Shown here: piece after piece, positions 15,594 through 24,824 of the stretch
How the letters are laid out: each line of letters starts with the position of its first letter
Position numbering within the stretch: the stretch's first letter is position 1
Position numbers and translations under genes: made by a program
Notes under the pieces: generated by a model
What the model was told of the DNA's origin: nothing
What the model saw: the letters and a program-made list of their open reading frames with translations, nothing else
The model's database searches: none
Origin: CAXQZM01 sp964228455
GTDB taxonomy: Bacteria; Pseudomonadota; Alphaproteobacteria; UBA7985
DNA length: 46,248 bases
Reading direction: 5' to 3'
Assembly (NCBI GenBank): GCA_964228455.1
Contig: CAXQZM010000024.1
Coordinates: forward strand, 1 to 46,248

Positions 15594-16736
15594 GCTTAAT
15601 ACAGCCAGCTCCCCATCCGTTAAGCCTAACCAAAGATCACCCTTAAGTAGGGCTTGAGCCTGCTCACCAAATAAATCTAATCGCCAACCATTCATGCAAG
15701 GAAGATCAGCAGCGCTGTCTCGAGCCAAAACTTCAATATCTGACGAAGTGGCAAGAGCCCGAGGAGCAATGTTAGCTTTGTCTGCACAGACCTTTAAAAG
15801 AGTCCGAAGCATTTCAGCACGGGCAGCAGCCCCCGGTATGGGATGGGGCCTAGGAGCTATTACTGGCACCTCGTGATCTGACAAGGTTGAGGCTTTTGTA
15901 AGTGCTTTCAAAATTGATGCGCCAGTTTTACCTCTTGCCAAGCCCTCTCCAATACCACGTAATTTAACCATTGCTTCAGCGGATTTTGGGCGTCGCATGG
16001 CTAGGTCAATAAGTGTCTCATCCTTTAATATACGGTTACGTGGTAAATCGCGATGCTGAGCGAACTGTTCTCGCCAATCGGCTAGACAGGCTAAAGCAGC
16101 TAGAAAAGGCTTGGTGCGGTTCTTTACCTTAAGCCGCTGCCATGCTGTCTTCGGATCCACCCTGTAGAGGCTGGGATCTTGTAAAGGCTCTAACTCTTCC
16201 TCAACCCAAAAACGCCTTCCTTTTAGCTCGAGCTCACTGCTAATTTCCTCGTATGCCTCATATAAATACGTGACGTCGCCCAATGCATAGGAGAGCTGCT
16301 GCTCGTCAAGTGGTCGAAGGGTCCAATCTGAGTATTGAGAAGTTTTGTCGATTTGCTTCCCGAGAACTCTTTGAATCAAATTATCGTAACCAATTTGTTC
16401 GCCATAGCCTAGCATCATAGCTGCTATTTGAGTATCAAAAATTGGTCTTGGAAGCTTACCTGAAACTTTTAGAAATAGCTCCATGTCCTGTTTACACGCA
16501 TGGAAAACCTTTAGAACGCTCTCATCGCCTATTAGGCCCCAAATCGGAGACAAATCAATTCCCTCGATCAACGGGTCTATGGCAACAGCTTGATCCTTCA
16601 AACCAACCTGAATCAAACATAGTTTTGGCCAATATGTCGACTCACGCAGAAATTCTGTGTCGATAGTTATAAAATCTTGGTTGCGAGCGACCTCGCAAAA
16701 TTCTGCAACAGCAGAACTGGTTGTTAGCAATGTCAT
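15567..16736 (-). CDS. rnd: Ribonuclease D
   Basis: A 3'-5' exoribonuclease acting in tRNA 3' maturation. The 389 residues show the DEDD exonuclease domain: Asp26 and Glu28 in IDTEF, the FHACKQDMEL region, and YALGDVTYL. An HRDC-type region follows around 205-285 (LADWREQFAQHRDLPRNRIL). Length is normal. It converges on hdaA with a 27-base overlap of coding ends. Confidence 0.93.
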   Translation of the reverse strand: MTLLTTSSAVAEFCEVARNQDFITIDTEFLRESTYWPKLCLIQVGLKDQAVAIDPLIEGIDLSPIWGLIGDESVLKVFHACKQDMELFLKVSGKLPRPIFDTQIAAMMLGYGEQIGYDNLIQRVLGKQIDKTSQYSDWTLRPLDEQQLSYALGDVTYLYEAYEEISSELELKGRRFWVEEELEPLQDPSLYRVDPKTAWQRLKVKNRTKPFLAALACLADWREQFAQHRDLPRNRILKDETLIDLAMRRPKSAEAMVKLRGIGEGLARGKTGASILKALTKASTLSDHEVPVIAPRPHPIPGAAARAEMLRTLLKVCADKANIAPRALATSSDIEVLARDSAADLPCMNGWRLDLFGEQAQALLKGDLWLGLTDGELAVLSSKDIASLA

Positions 16737-16841
16737 AAATTACCCTTGCATCTGCCAACCTGTAAAAGACAAGCCTTGACCCAGCCGCCTAATGCAGGCT
16801 TTAGGCGCGCGAACTGATTCGCTCTAATGTTGGATGCCATA

Positions 16842-18626
16842 ATGCACGCTTACCGAACCCATACTTGCGCTGACCTTCGCTCTGAACACGTTGGTCAAAA
16901 TGTCCGCCTATCAGGATGGATAAATAGAAAACGGGAGCATGCAGGACCATTGTTCATTGATCTGCGTGACCACTATGGCATTACCCAATGCGTAATATTA
17001 GAAACTAATTCTGCATATGAGGAGCTCAGACGCGCACGAGTCGAGAGTGTTGTCACGCTAACTGGTAAGCTTCAAGCTAGAGCGGCAGACGCTGTTAATG
17101 ACAAACTACCCACGGGCGCTGTCGAAGTGTTCGTCACTGACGTGGTCATCCAAGCAGAAGCAGATCAACTGCCACTTCAAGTGAACTCCGACGACGACGC
17201 AGGTGAAGAAATCCGCCTCAAATACCGTTATTTAGATTTACGACGTGAGCGTGTTCATAACAACATTCTTCTGCGCTCTCAAATTATTAGCTCGCTGCGA
17301 CGACGTATGATCGAACAAGGGTTTCAGGAGTTCCAAACACCAATCCTCACAGCCTCAAGCCCAGAAGGAGCAAGGGACTTTCTGGTTCCATCACGCTTAC
17401 ATCCAGGCCAATTTTACGCTCTTCCTCAAGCCCCACAGCAATTTAAGCAACTATTGATGATGGCTGGATTTGACCGCTACTTCCAGATTGCTCCATGTTT
17501 CCGTGATGAAGATAGTCGCGCAGACCGCTCTCCTGGTGAATTTTATCAGCTCGACCTAGAGATGAGCTTTGTTACGCAAGAAGATGTCTTCGAGGCCCTT
17601 GAACCTGTGCTCGAAGGAGTTTTTAATGAATTTGCAAATGGGAAACACGTTACCCCGGCTCCATTTGTTCGTATACCCTATGATGAGGCTATGACCAAGT
17701 ATGGATCGGATAAGCCAGACCTTAGAAACCCCCTATTACTAGGAGATGTTACCGAACATTTTGATGGTGGAGGATTTGGTCTATTTGCAAAGTTGATCGC
17801 AGAAAAAAGTTTTCGGGTCATTGCCGTACCTGCTCCCGGCGGCGGTTCACGATCAGTTTGTGATCGAATGGATTCGTGGGCAAAAAAAGAAATGCAAAAA
17901 CCTGGACTTGGCTACATTTTCTGGAAAGATGGTGAAGCCATGGGTCCAATTGCAAAAAACCTAGGCCCGGAGAGAACTGCCGAAATTGCAGAGCAAATGT
18001 GCCTGAAGGACGGTGATGCGTGCTTCTTCACTTGCGACAAAAGACTGCCTGCTCTTGAGTTTGCAGGACATGCACGCACTAAAGTTGGCCAAGACATGAA
18101 TTTACTGGAAAAAGATATTTTTAAGTTCTGCTGGATAGTCGACTTTCCAATGTACGAGAGAGATGAAGATACTGGTCAGATCGATTTTTCACATAATCCG
18201 TTTTCCATGCCGCAAGGTGGCCTTAAATCGTTGGAAAATAGCGATCCACTCGATGTGAAAGCCTTCCAATACGACATTGTTGTAAATGGCGTTGAGCTTT
18301 CCTCAGGTGCTATAAGAAATCACTTGCCTGAGGTAATGTATAAAGCGTTTGAAATAGCAGGCTATGGACCAGAAGTGGTAGAAGAAAAATTTGGCGGTAT
18401 GTTGAATGCCATGAAATTCGGCGCCCCTCCTCATGGTGGCTCCGCTCCTGGGGTAGATCGAATGGTAATGCTCTTGGCGGATGAACCAAACATTCGAGAA
18501 GTTATAGTTTTTCCAATGAACGGCAAAGCGGAAGACATAATGATGGGAGCACCGGGAGATGTCACCGATGAGCAGCTTGAAGAACTCCACATTCGAGTAA
18601 AAAAACCGCTTAAAATACAAGAATAA
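16842..18626 (+). CDS. aspS: Aspartyl-tRNA synthetase
   Basis: Class IIb synthetase with an N-terminal OB fold, a catalytic core, and the bacterial GAD insert (around GGGFGLFAKLIAEKSF). Motif 2 is FRDEDSRADRSPGEFYQLD and motif 3 is GGSAPGVDRMVMLL. An in-frame ATG lies at 16827, but homologues begin MHAYRTHTC, so I place the start at 16842 (594 residues). Neither has a strong Shine-Dalgarno. Whether it is discriminating or also makes Asp-tRNA-Asn cannot be decided here. Confidence 0.96.
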   Translation: MHAYRTHTCADLRSEHVGQNVRLSGWINRKREHAGPLFIDLRDHYGITQCVILETNSAYEELRRARVESVVTLTGKLQARAADAVNDKLPTGAVEVFVTDVVIQAEADQLPLQVNSDDDAGEEIRLKYRYLDLRRERVHNNILLRSQIISSLRRRMIEQGFQEFQTPILTASSPEGARDFLVPSRLHPGQFYALPQAPQQFKQLLMMAGFDRYFQIAPCFRDEDSRADRSPGEFYQLDLEMSFVTQEDVFEALEPVLEGVFNEFANGKHVTPAPFVRIPYDEAMTKYGSDKPDLRNPLLLGDVTEHFDGGGFGLFAKLIAEKSFRVIAVPAPGGGSRSVCDRMDSWAKKEMQKPGLGYIFWKDGEAMGPIAKNLGPERTAEIAEQMCLKDGDACFFTCDKRLPALEFAGHARTKVGQDMNLLEKDIFKFCWIVDFPMYERDEDTGQIDFSHNPFSMPQGGLKSLENSDPLDVKAFQYDIVVNGVELSSGAIRNHLPEVMYKAFEIAGYGPEVVEEKFGGMLNAMKFGAPPHGGSAPGVDRMVMLLADEPNIREVIVFPMNGKAEDIMMGAPGDVTDEQLEELHIRVKKPLKIQE

Positions 18627-18645
18627 AATAACAGGCGGCTTTGGA

Positions 18646-19095
18646 CTATGTTTTTTTCTTCCAATTGCCTGAATTCGCTTGTTCCCAATAAGTTAGCTGA
18701 TGGCTTTCCTCCCGAAGCGCCATCCATTTGCTCCGAGCGCTGTTCACAGCATTCTGGTCATTCCCGTCGAACAGTAATGCTGTCATATCGAAAATACCAA
18801 GATCAACTCGGTCAGCACCATTAATTAAGAACAGGTAATCTGCACCATTGGGGTTCTCATCAAGGTGAGTTAAAAAAATTGGGTGTTCGTCTGAACCCGG
18901 CTCTTTAATCGTCCCATGGGGCAAAAACCTCTCCGCATTATAAGCCCATAGATATTCATTCCAAAAATCGACATCGTCTTCATCTGGCAGTTTTACTAAA
19001 GCACGCCGCTCTCGCTCTAGGGTTTTCTCTAAAAGCTTGGGAAGAGTATCCTTAGCAGTACTTACCGTAAGGTGATAGAAGCGTACTTCCGACAA
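18646..19095 (-). CDS. holC: DNA polymerase III chi subunit
   Basis: A 149-residue HolC, which links the clamp-loader complex to single-strand DNA-binding protein. The N-terminus EVRFYHLT and the ALLFDGND segment are family-typical. The start is TTG, supported by GGAGG (19102-19106) 6 bases upstream. It follows pepA by 18 bases, a pairing conserved in proteobacteria. No holD is visible. Confidence 0.9.
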   Translation of the reverse strand: MSEVRFYHLTVSTAKDTLPKLLEKTLERERRALVKLPDEDDVDFWNEYLWAYNAERFLPHGTIKEPGSDEHPIFLTHLDENPNGADYLFLINGADRVDLGIFDMTALLFDGNDQNAVNSARSKWMALREESHQLTYWEQANSGNWKKKT

Positions 19096-19113
19096 ACTAG
19101 ACCTCCGCTGTTT

Positions 19114-20559
19114 CTATTTCTCAAAGTTATCACGTAAAAAGCGATCTAACAAACGAACACCAAATCCTGTCGCGCCAACGCCCGAAAGAGGTTTATCTGT
19201 CTCTCCCCAAGCAGTCCCTGCGATATCTAGGTGCGCCCAAGGCACCCCATTTACGAAGCGCTCTAAGAAGCATGCAGCAGTAATGGATCCACCCCATCTG
19301 CCTCCACCAATGTTCGCGACATCGGCTTCCTTCGAGTCTATTTGCTTATTGTACTCTGGTCCAATTGGCATATGCCAAACGCGGTCACCGGTGGCCTCAC
19401 CAGCCTTGAACAATTGACCTGGAAGGTCATCACTATTGGAGAACACTCCTGCACGTTCCATGCCGAGTGCAACAAGCATTGCGCCAGTTAAAGTTGCAAG
19501 ATCGATCATAAATTTTGGTTGAAAGCGATCTTGAGTGTACCAAAGCGCATCTGCAAGAACTAGACGCCCTTCTGCATCTGTATTCAGCACCTGGATAGTT
19601 TGGCCTGACATCGAAGTGACGATATCTCCTGGACGCTGAGCATTTCCATCGGGCATATTCTCAACCAACCCAACAACGCCTATAATATTTTGGTTAGATT
19701 CACGGCGCGCAACAGCCTTCATCAAGCCCACTACCGCCGCAGATCCTCCCATGTCGAATTTCATATCCCACATGCCAGCGGCAGGCTTTATTGAAATTCC
19801 TCCAGTATCAAAGGTGACCCCTTTACCCACAAACGCCAATGGCGCGTCGCTTTTCTCACCGCCATTCCAATGCATCACAACAAGCCGTGACTCTTTAACA
19901 GATCCTTGCCCCACCCCAAGGAGCGCTCCCATTCCTAAGCCTGCCATCTGTGCTTCATCTAAAACCTCAACCTTTACGCCCAATGGCTCAAGTTCCGCTT
20001 TAATTGTGGTGGCGTATGCCTCTGGGTAGAGTACGTTTGGCACCTCAGCAACAAGGTCACGGGCAAAATGAACGCCTTCAGATACCGCAACTTCCATATT
20101 ATACGAAGCCTCGGACTCAACCGGCTGGCTGCAGATTAAGTTAACGGATTCTACAGTTACCTTTTCCTCTTTGGGTTTTTTAGTTTTGTATTTGTCGAAC
20201 GAATAAGCTCTAAGCCGAACGCCATTTGCAAAGGAGCCGACCAAGGAAGCGGTAGGAATTTGACTTGCCGACACGCAAATCGAAACGGCGCCACTTGTTG
20301 AAACCTTCTTCCACAGTGTTGCCCCTATTTTCTCTGCATCGAGGCCGCTGAGCTTTTTAGGGTCACCAATCCCTAACAGAAGAATAGTTCCGCTTTCACC
20401 ACCTAATATTTCGCAGACTTGCTCTTTTTTCCCAGTGAAACGAGCCGCGTCCGCAGCACGTGCTAGCACCCCAGTGAGTGCCTGGTTTTCAGCCAATAGC
20501 TGAACAGTTATGTCAGCGTCATGTGCGTTCGAAGAGAAGGTAAAATCTAGGTCAATCAT
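19114..20559 (-). CDS. pepA: Leucyl aminopeptidase (M17)
   Basis: Cytosolic two-metal M17 aminopeptidase of 481 residues. Predicted metal ligands are Lys246, Asp251, Asp269, Asp328 and Glu330, with catalytic Lys258 and Arg332, in the motifs GKGVTFDTGGISIKP and NTDAEGRLVLADAL. A TTG one codon upstream opens the frame, but GAGGA 9 bases before 20559 supports the ATG there. It is co-directional with holC. The 154-base region 20563-20716 upstream contains a short GCCAT/ATGGC hairpin (20613-20627) and no other gene that I can see. Confidence 0.96.
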   Translation of the reverse strand: MIDLDFTFSSNAHDADITVQLLAENQALTGVLARAADAARFTGKKEQVCEILGGESGTILLLGIGDPKKLSGLDAEKIGATLWKKVSTSGAVSICVSASQIPTASLVGSFANGVRLRAYSFDKYKTKKPKEEKVTVESVNLICSQPVESEASYNMEVAVSEGVHFARDLVAEVPNVLYPEAYATTIKAELEPLGVKVEVLDEAQMAGLGMGALLGVGQGSVKESRLVVMHWNGGEKSDAPLAFVGKGVTFDTGGISIKPAAGMWDMKFDMGGSAAVVGLMKAVARRESNQNIIGVVGLVENMPDGNAQRPGDIVTSMSGQTIQVLNTDAEGRLVLADALWYTQDRFQPKFMIDLATLTGAMLVALGMERAGVFSNSDDLPGQLFKAGEATGDRVWHMPIGPEYNKQIDSKEADVANIGGGRWGGSITAACFLERFVNGVPWAHLDIAGTAWGETDKPLSGVGATGFGVRLLDRFLRDNFEK

Positions 20560-20716
20560 CAATTATTTTCCTCATAGGTGAAGCCGCGATCGTCAACGGC
20601 CAATTTTGGTTAGCCATATTTAATGGCACAAGGGCGAAGCCTCATACCAACATAGGCGTGCGGACTAAGTTTCAAGAGATAACTATTCTTTGTAAGCTAT
20701 CATTTGTTAAAGGAAC

Positions 20717-20824
20717 TCACTCTATCTGCAGGCCCTCTATTGATCGTGTTTGATAAGTCGAAACGGAAATCTGTTCAAATGCTTCCCGTATTTCCAATCC
20801 CATTAAAGTTATTTCTTTGGTCAT
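20717..20824 (-). CDS. Short unknown ORF coupled to the 121-residue gene
   Basis: A 35-residue ORF (starts MTKEITLMGLEIREAFEQIS) whose ATG overlaps the stop of the upstream ORF as ATGA. It has no recognisable family. Either it is a genuine translationally coupled micro-protein, or the upstream gene has suffered a frameshift and this is its natural C-terminal tail. It could also be a chance open frame. Confidence 0.35.
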   Translation of the reverse strand: MTKEITLMGLEIREAFEQISVSTYQTRSIEGLQIE

Positions 20825-21186
20825 ATACATTCTTTTAACAAGGCGGTTAAACCATCAATCTCGAAGCTCAAATCATTGCGAAACTCCTTGTCTTTTGTCT
20901 CTTTTCGCTTCCCTATCATGTCTTCGATTAGAGCCTGAACTAACGTTGAAAAAGCGCCCTTGTTTGCATCGGTCAACTCCAAAGATATTTGAGTATTCAT
21001 CATCATTTCAGAATATGCTGAAAAGTCCGTATCTGCCAAGTTTACAAGCTGCTGATCTATTTCCATCCACTCCTCTTCCCAGAGCGCATATAAAGCTTTG
21101 AAGCTATTATTTTGGTCACGCTCAAGCCTGTCCTCAAGTGCGACCATGACCCTAACAAAAGCCCAAATATCTACCTGATGAATCAT
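20821..21186 (-). CDS. Unknown helical cytoplasmic protein
   Basis: A 121-residue, mostly helical and acidic protein with no signal peptide or membrane segment. The N-terminus DIWAFVRVMVALEDRLERD and the run LYALWEEEWMEIDQQL suggest an alpha-helical fold. AAGGG lies 6 bases before the ATG, so translation is plausible. I do not recognise a family. It lies between pepA and a divergently transcribed YqaA-like gene, with its own 170-base upstream region shared with that gene. Confidence 0.6.
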   Translation of the reverse strand: MIHQVDIWAFVRVMVALEDRLERDQNNSFKALYALWEEEWMEIDQQLVNLADTDFSAYSEMMMNTQISLELTDANKGAFSTLVQALIEDMIGKRKETKDKEFRNDLSFEIDGLTALLKECI

Positions 21187-21312
21187 AGGTTACCCTTAGT
21201 TTGTGTTAGCTACATTGGCTAACCTTATTCTCTATCGCTGGCGATCCCGCCTCAATAATGCTCTACTTTACTGAACTTATTGGTGGGTCTGCGCAACACA
21301 GTGCGTCTTCGA

Positions 21313-21318
21313 TATAAT
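21313..21318 (+). promoter_or_regulatory. Possible -10 element (TATAAT) for the YqaA-like gene
   Basis: A perfect TATAAT lies about 57 bases before the preferred start at 21375. A convincing -35 is not visible; TGCGCA lies 17 bases upstream. Confidence 0.3.
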
Positions 21319-21374
21319 AGAGAAACCTCCGTTAGCTAGTCGTAGAAGCTTTTTATATGCTAGGAATACTATCG

Positions 21375-21956
21375 ATGAGCAAACCGATAAGCTATTCGTC
21401 CAGAAATACGGCACGAAGATTTCATATTTTCACTGCTGCCATGTGTTTTGGAGAAGCTTTCTTCGCAGCTGAATTTGCAGTCGTCCCATACTTAGCAAGT
21501 GTACCAAGCAGGCGGTGGTGGGTAATCACTGCTAATGCAACTTTTTTTTCAGTTCTAGGAGGTTTAGTGTTCTTTGGTATTGGTTGGTGGTTCGCGTCAG
21601 CTTTTTCCGGCGTAATGTACGGTACCTATGAGGTTGGAACTACCCCTGATTTTCTCGACACCGACTTATGGACTGCATGGTTCAATTCTCAAGGTTGGGT
21701 TTTGAAACCCTGGATGATAGCGTCGTTCGTGACTTTTATCGCGGCCCTATTACCTTTGCCGCACAAACTCTATGGTTTAGCCGCCGGTTTGAGCGGATTT
21801 GGCTTCATTAACTTTATGCTAGCTTCGATATTTGGGAAAATAGTTCGTCATGGAGTCATATTTTTTGCTGCGTGTAAATCATTCGGTTGGTTAGCGCTCT
21901 GGATACACGGGAGATCAAAAGGACCACCGAAATGGCTTAGCTGGATTAAGCCTTAG
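21375..21956 (+). CDS. YqaA family membrane protein (SNARE-associated/DedA-like)
   Basis: A 193-residue inner-membrane protein with several hydrophobic helices. The pattern FGEAFFAAEFAVVPYLASVPSRRWW...VLGGLVFFGIGWW...LLPLPHKLYGLAAGL resembles YqaA/SNARE-associated proteins, where a P-x-P-(Y/H)-K loop follows a re-entrant segment. The DedA superfamily includes lipid transporters or flippases, but YqaA function is not established. An in-frame ATG exists at 21357. AGGA lies about 9 bases before 21375, so I prefer the latter. Confidence 0.72.
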   Translation: MSKPISYSSRNTARRFHIFTAAMCFGEAFFAAEFAVVPYLASVPSRRWWVITANATFFSVLGGLVFFGIGWWFASAFSGVMYGTYEVGTTPDFLDTDLWTAWFNSQGWVLKPWMIASFVTFIAALLPLPHKLYGLAAGLSGFGFINFMLASIFGKIVRHGVIFFAACKSFGWLALWIHGRSKGPPKWLSWIKP

Positions 21957-22002
21957 TAGTTAATAGCTGTTGGCTATCGAACGATAAACCAATCTCAACT
22001 TT

Positions 22003-22030
22003 GGAAATCTAGTTGATTGCGGAGATTTCC
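22003..22030. repeat. Inverted repeat between convergent genes
   Basis: GGAAATCT (22003-22010) and AGATTTCC (22023-22030) are perfect 8-base arms around a 12-base loop. They lie between the ends of the YqaA-like gene and yidC. Neither strand has an immediate T-run, so it is a hairpin that could stabilise transcript ends rather than a textbook terminator. Confidence 0.5.
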
Positions 22031-22040
22031 TTGGCATTCT

Positions 22041-23873
22041 CTATTTTTTTGACTTTGAAGCTGCCTTGGCTCGCTGCCTCTCTGTCTCTGCTTCTTTCTT
22101 TTCCTCCGACTCAGTTTTCGTACCGCGAGTGATGACCATTTGCTGAAGCACAGAAAGAAAATTGTTCCACGTCCAATAAATTACCAAACCCGCAGGGAAA
22201 GTAGCCATAAAGAACGTAAAGATTACGGGTAGAAAGCGCATAACCATGGCTTGCGTTGGATCTGTGGGAGCTGGTGACATGCGCTGCTGCCATACCATAG
22301 TGAGGCCCATAGCAATGGGCCAAACGCCAACAGAGAGCACGGCAAGCAATCCGCCAGTTTGTAATATTACTGGCAACTCAAAAGGCAGAAGACCGAACAA
22401 ATTCATCCAGGAAGTAGGATCGCCTACGGACATATCCTGTATCCAACCAAAGAAAGGAGCATGTCGGATCTCGAGCGTATTAAAAATCACTTTATAAAGC
22501 GCAAAGAAAATTGGGATTTGCGCAAATAAAGGAAGACACCCTGCCATAGGATTCGCGCCCTCTTCCCTATACAGCGCCATTGTCGCCTGACTCATTGCTT
22601 GTCGGTCATCACCATGCTTCTCCTTGAGCGCTTCCATTTTTGGCTGAAGCTTCTTCATACGAGCCATAGACCGAAACCCGTTATTAGCAATTGGGAACAA
22701 AAATGCCTTGATAATCACAGTGATAATCAAAATTGCGACACCAACATTACCAACAGCATCGCTAAGCCAAACCAAGGCTGCTGTAAGTGGCATAGTAAAG
22801 TACCAGAACCAGCCAAAATCTATCGTAAATGCAAATTGCTCTGCATCAACAGATGCCTCATATTTGCGAAGCAGGTCTAGCTCCTTAGGGCCTGCAAAAA
22901 GATCAAATTGGAACTCAACAGGGTTGCCAGCTGCAAGTATTACAGGCTGGCCTCCCACCGCATTGGTAAGATTGGTTTGAAAATAACCAGAATCTTCGAT
23001 GTAATCATACGATGCAACTGCCGCAAAACTTGGATTACGTATTAAAGCTGACATGAAGTACTTATCCGCTAACGCTATCCAATCGCTTCCTGCAGGCTGA
23101 GCGGTGCCAGAATCCGCAATCTGATCGTAGGCCTGACGTTTGACACGATTTTCATCAAAGTATGCAAGCCCTTGGCGAGCAGTCCAAATTGTCTCGACAC
23201 CGGGCATCCGATTGAACTTCCCTAAGGAGTCAACTTCTCCTTGGCGCAAATTTCGGCCACCGAGCAACAATGCCTGGGGCTCATCAACAAGCGACTCCGC
23301 ACGCATTTTAACACTATAAAGATATTGGTCTTTAAGCTGGTAGGAGACTTCAACTACTGCAGTGTCTAAGTTTGTACTTCTTAATACTACAGAACTACTA
23401 TCTGACTGAACCTCCTCAAAAATCAAATTCGCTGGAACCAAGCCCGTGGTGGTTCCCACACGAGCATACGGTTGGAACATGTATGCTAACTCACCCTCAT
23501 CAAACTGGAAGAGGGACACTTCGGGGCTATTTTCTGAGACATCCTCGCGATAATCGGTCAGGGTTTGGCTAAAGAACAAGCCTGAAGAAACATCTATCAC
23601 CCCATGAGCTACTTCGCGGCCGTCTTTATCTACACTGTTAATCTCTGAGGCGCCTGACTGGCCAAACCGACTCAATAGTGTGTTTGATACTCTGTTAAAT
23701 GTTGCAGAGGACTCTTCTATTTTAACCGCCGCCTGATCGTCCTGGGGAGATTCTACTGAAATGGGTGGAGCCAAGAGAAAGTACGCCACATATAGCAAGC
23801 CAATTAAAGCCATAGCCGTAATCATATTCGACATCGGTACTTGGCCCTGAGGGCCGCCGGGTTGGTTAAACAT
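22041..23873 (-). CDS. yidC: Membrane protein insertase YidC
   Basis: Inner-membrane insertase of 610 residues. A first membrane helix at about 16-36 is followed by a large periplasmic domain (about 40-350) and the five-helix core (about 355-580). Core segments include FFALYKVIFNTLEIRHAPFFGWIQDMS and a basic tail (KAASKSKK). It is the Gram-negative long form. It is the last gene of the rpmH-rnpA-yidD-yidC cluster, 8 bases after yidD. Confidence 0.97.
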   Translation of the reverse strand: MFNQPGGPQGQVPMSNMITAMALIGLLYVAYFLLAPPISVESPQDDQAAVKIEESSATFNRVSNTLLSRFGQSGASEINSVDKDGREVAHGVIDVSSGLFFSQTLTDYREDVSENSPEVSLFQFDEGELAYMFQPYARVGTTTGLVPANLIFEEVQSDSSSVVLRSTNLDTAVVEVSYQLKDQYLYSVKMRAESLVDEPQALLLGGRNLRQGEVDSLGKFNRMPGVETIWTARQGLAYFDENRVKRQAYDQIADSGTAQPAGSDWIALADKYFMSALIRNPSFAAVASYDYIEDSGYFQTNLTNAVGGQPVILAAGNPVEFQFDLFAGPKELDLLRKYEASVDAEQFAFTIDFGWFWYFTMPLTAALVWLSDAVGNVGVAILIITVIIKAFLFPIANNGFRSMARMKKLQPKMEALKEKHGDDRQAMSQATMALYREEGANPMAGCLPLFAQIPIFFALYKVIFNTLEIRHAPFFGWIQDMSVGDPTSWMNLFGLLPFELPVILQTGGLLAVLSVGVWPIAMGLTMVWQQRMSPAPTDPTQAMVMRFLPVIFTFFMATFPAGLVIYWTWNNFLSVLQQMVITRGTKTESEEKKEAETERQRAKAASKSKK

Positions 23874-23881
23874 AGGTCTGT

Positions 23882-24178
23882 TTACTCTTTTTCTGCATCG
23901 GTTACTTTTGGCACTGGATCAAAACCACTGCCACCGAAAGGATGGCAGCGGATAACACGACGCACAGTTAAATAAAGCCCCAACATTGCGCCGTGACGAG
24001 CTAAAGCTTCTAATCCGTAAAGACTACAGGTAGGCTGGTAACGGCAGGACCGACCAACAAATGGCGAAAATGAATAACGATAAGCGTAGATAAAAAGCGC
24101 TAAAAACCTTGCTGGCCATGACATGTGGCGCCATAAATCTGCGGCAGAAGTCTTATCGATGTAATCGGCGTTACACAT
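23882..24178 (-). CDS. yidD: Membrane protein insertion efficiency factor YidD
   Basis: A small amphipathic, membrane-associated protein that supports YidC. The 98-residue frame contains the diagnostic SPFVGRSCRYQPTCSLYGLEAL and CHPFGGSGFDPVP blocks. The ATG at 24178 overlaps the rnpA end by 8 bases. An internal ATG at 24124 would give the more usual length of 80 residues and remains possible. Confidence 0.93.
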   Translation of the reverse strand: MCNADYIDKTSAADLWRHMSWPARFLALFIYAYRYSFSPFVGRSCRYQPTCSLYGLEALARHGAMLGLYLTVRRVIRCHPFGGSGFDPVPKVTDAEKE

Positions 24179-24581
24179 TTCTAGAAGACTTTGAAGTTAA
24201 GACCTGATTAAGGGCTTTGCGCAGGTCTTCATCTAATTTTGCAAAGGGGGATCCCACGGAACTTCTGCGAGCTATAATAACAAAAGCCCATCCAGTTGGT
24301 GCTAATTTTGGAAGCACCTCCCGACTTAGGGCAGTTAGTCTGCGCTTAGCCCGGTTGCGTGCGATTGCGTTCCCTACTTTTTTCGACGCAGTAAAGCCGA
24401 GGAAAATTGCATCAGCCAAGTGAGGTTGCCGTGCAATTATTTTAGCCCTCGTTTGCTCGACTTCGCGCAACGGCAATGCCTGGAGAATCAAAGTTGGCCG
24501 CACTGCTTTGTTACCTTGCGCGGCTAACTTCAAAAATTGAGGGCGGGTTTTCAGCCGCACCAATGCAGGAGCGGCAGTCAT
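24171..24581 (-). CDS. rnpA: Ribonuclease P protein component
   Basis: Protein subunit of RNase P, which matures tRNA 5' ends. The 136 residues carry the RNR signature region KKVGNAIARNRAKRRL at about 67-82 and the N-terminal LKTRPQFLKLA substrate-binding segment. It lies 9 bases after rpmH and overlaps yidD by 8 bases. Confidence 0.95.
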   Translation of the reverse strand: MTAAPALVRLKTRPQFLKLAAQGNKAVRPTLILQALPLREVEQTRAKIIARQPHLADAIFLGFTASKKVGNAIARNRAKRRLTALSREVLPKLAPTGWAFVIIARRSSVGSPFAKLDEDLRKALNQVLTSKSSRNV

Positions 24582-24590
24582 CGACCGGTT

Positions 24591-24728
24591 TTAAGCAGAC
24601 AGGTTCTTCCGGCCTTTGCTGCGACGAGCAGCTAACACGCGACGACCACCAACAGTGGCCTTGCGGGCGCGGAAGCCGTGGCGACGCTTGCGCACCAGGC
24701 GGGAGGGTTGATAGGTACGTTTGACCAT
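24591..24728 (-). CDS. rpmH: Ribosomal protein bL34
   Basis: A 45-residue, strongly basic protein starting MVKRTYQPSRLVRKRRHGF, the bL34 sequence with one extra residue (Val2) compared with the usual MKRTYQPS. AAGG lies 9 bases before the ATG. It heads the conserved rpmH-rnpA-yidD-yidC operon. Codon use is richer in GC than that of its neighbours, as expected for a highly expressed gene. Confidence 0.97.
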   Translation of the reverse strand: MVKRTYQPSRLVRKRRHGFRARKATVGGRRVLAARRSKGRKNLSA

Positions 24729-24793
24729 GATCTAAACCTTATAGAATTCTTCTAGCTCCAACGGAATCGCGAAGCTTCACACGTGATTGCGGG

Positions 24794-24822
24794 GCCCTAG
24801 TGCCTCCTGCACATTTCGTCAA
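24794..24822 (-). promoter_or_regulatory. Candidate rpmH promoter
   Basis: On the minus strand TTGACG (24817-24822) and TAGGGC (24794-24799) are separated by 17 bases. The -35 is good and the -10 weak. It lies between the ubiK stop and rpmH and would leave a leader of about 60 bases. Confidence 0.35.
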
Positions 24823-24824
24823 CA

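Noticed and set aside
24729..24824. Possible tRNA or structured RNA upstream of rpmH
   Set aside because: No cloverleaf, CCA end or T-loop sequence; it is more simply the rpmH promoter and leader.
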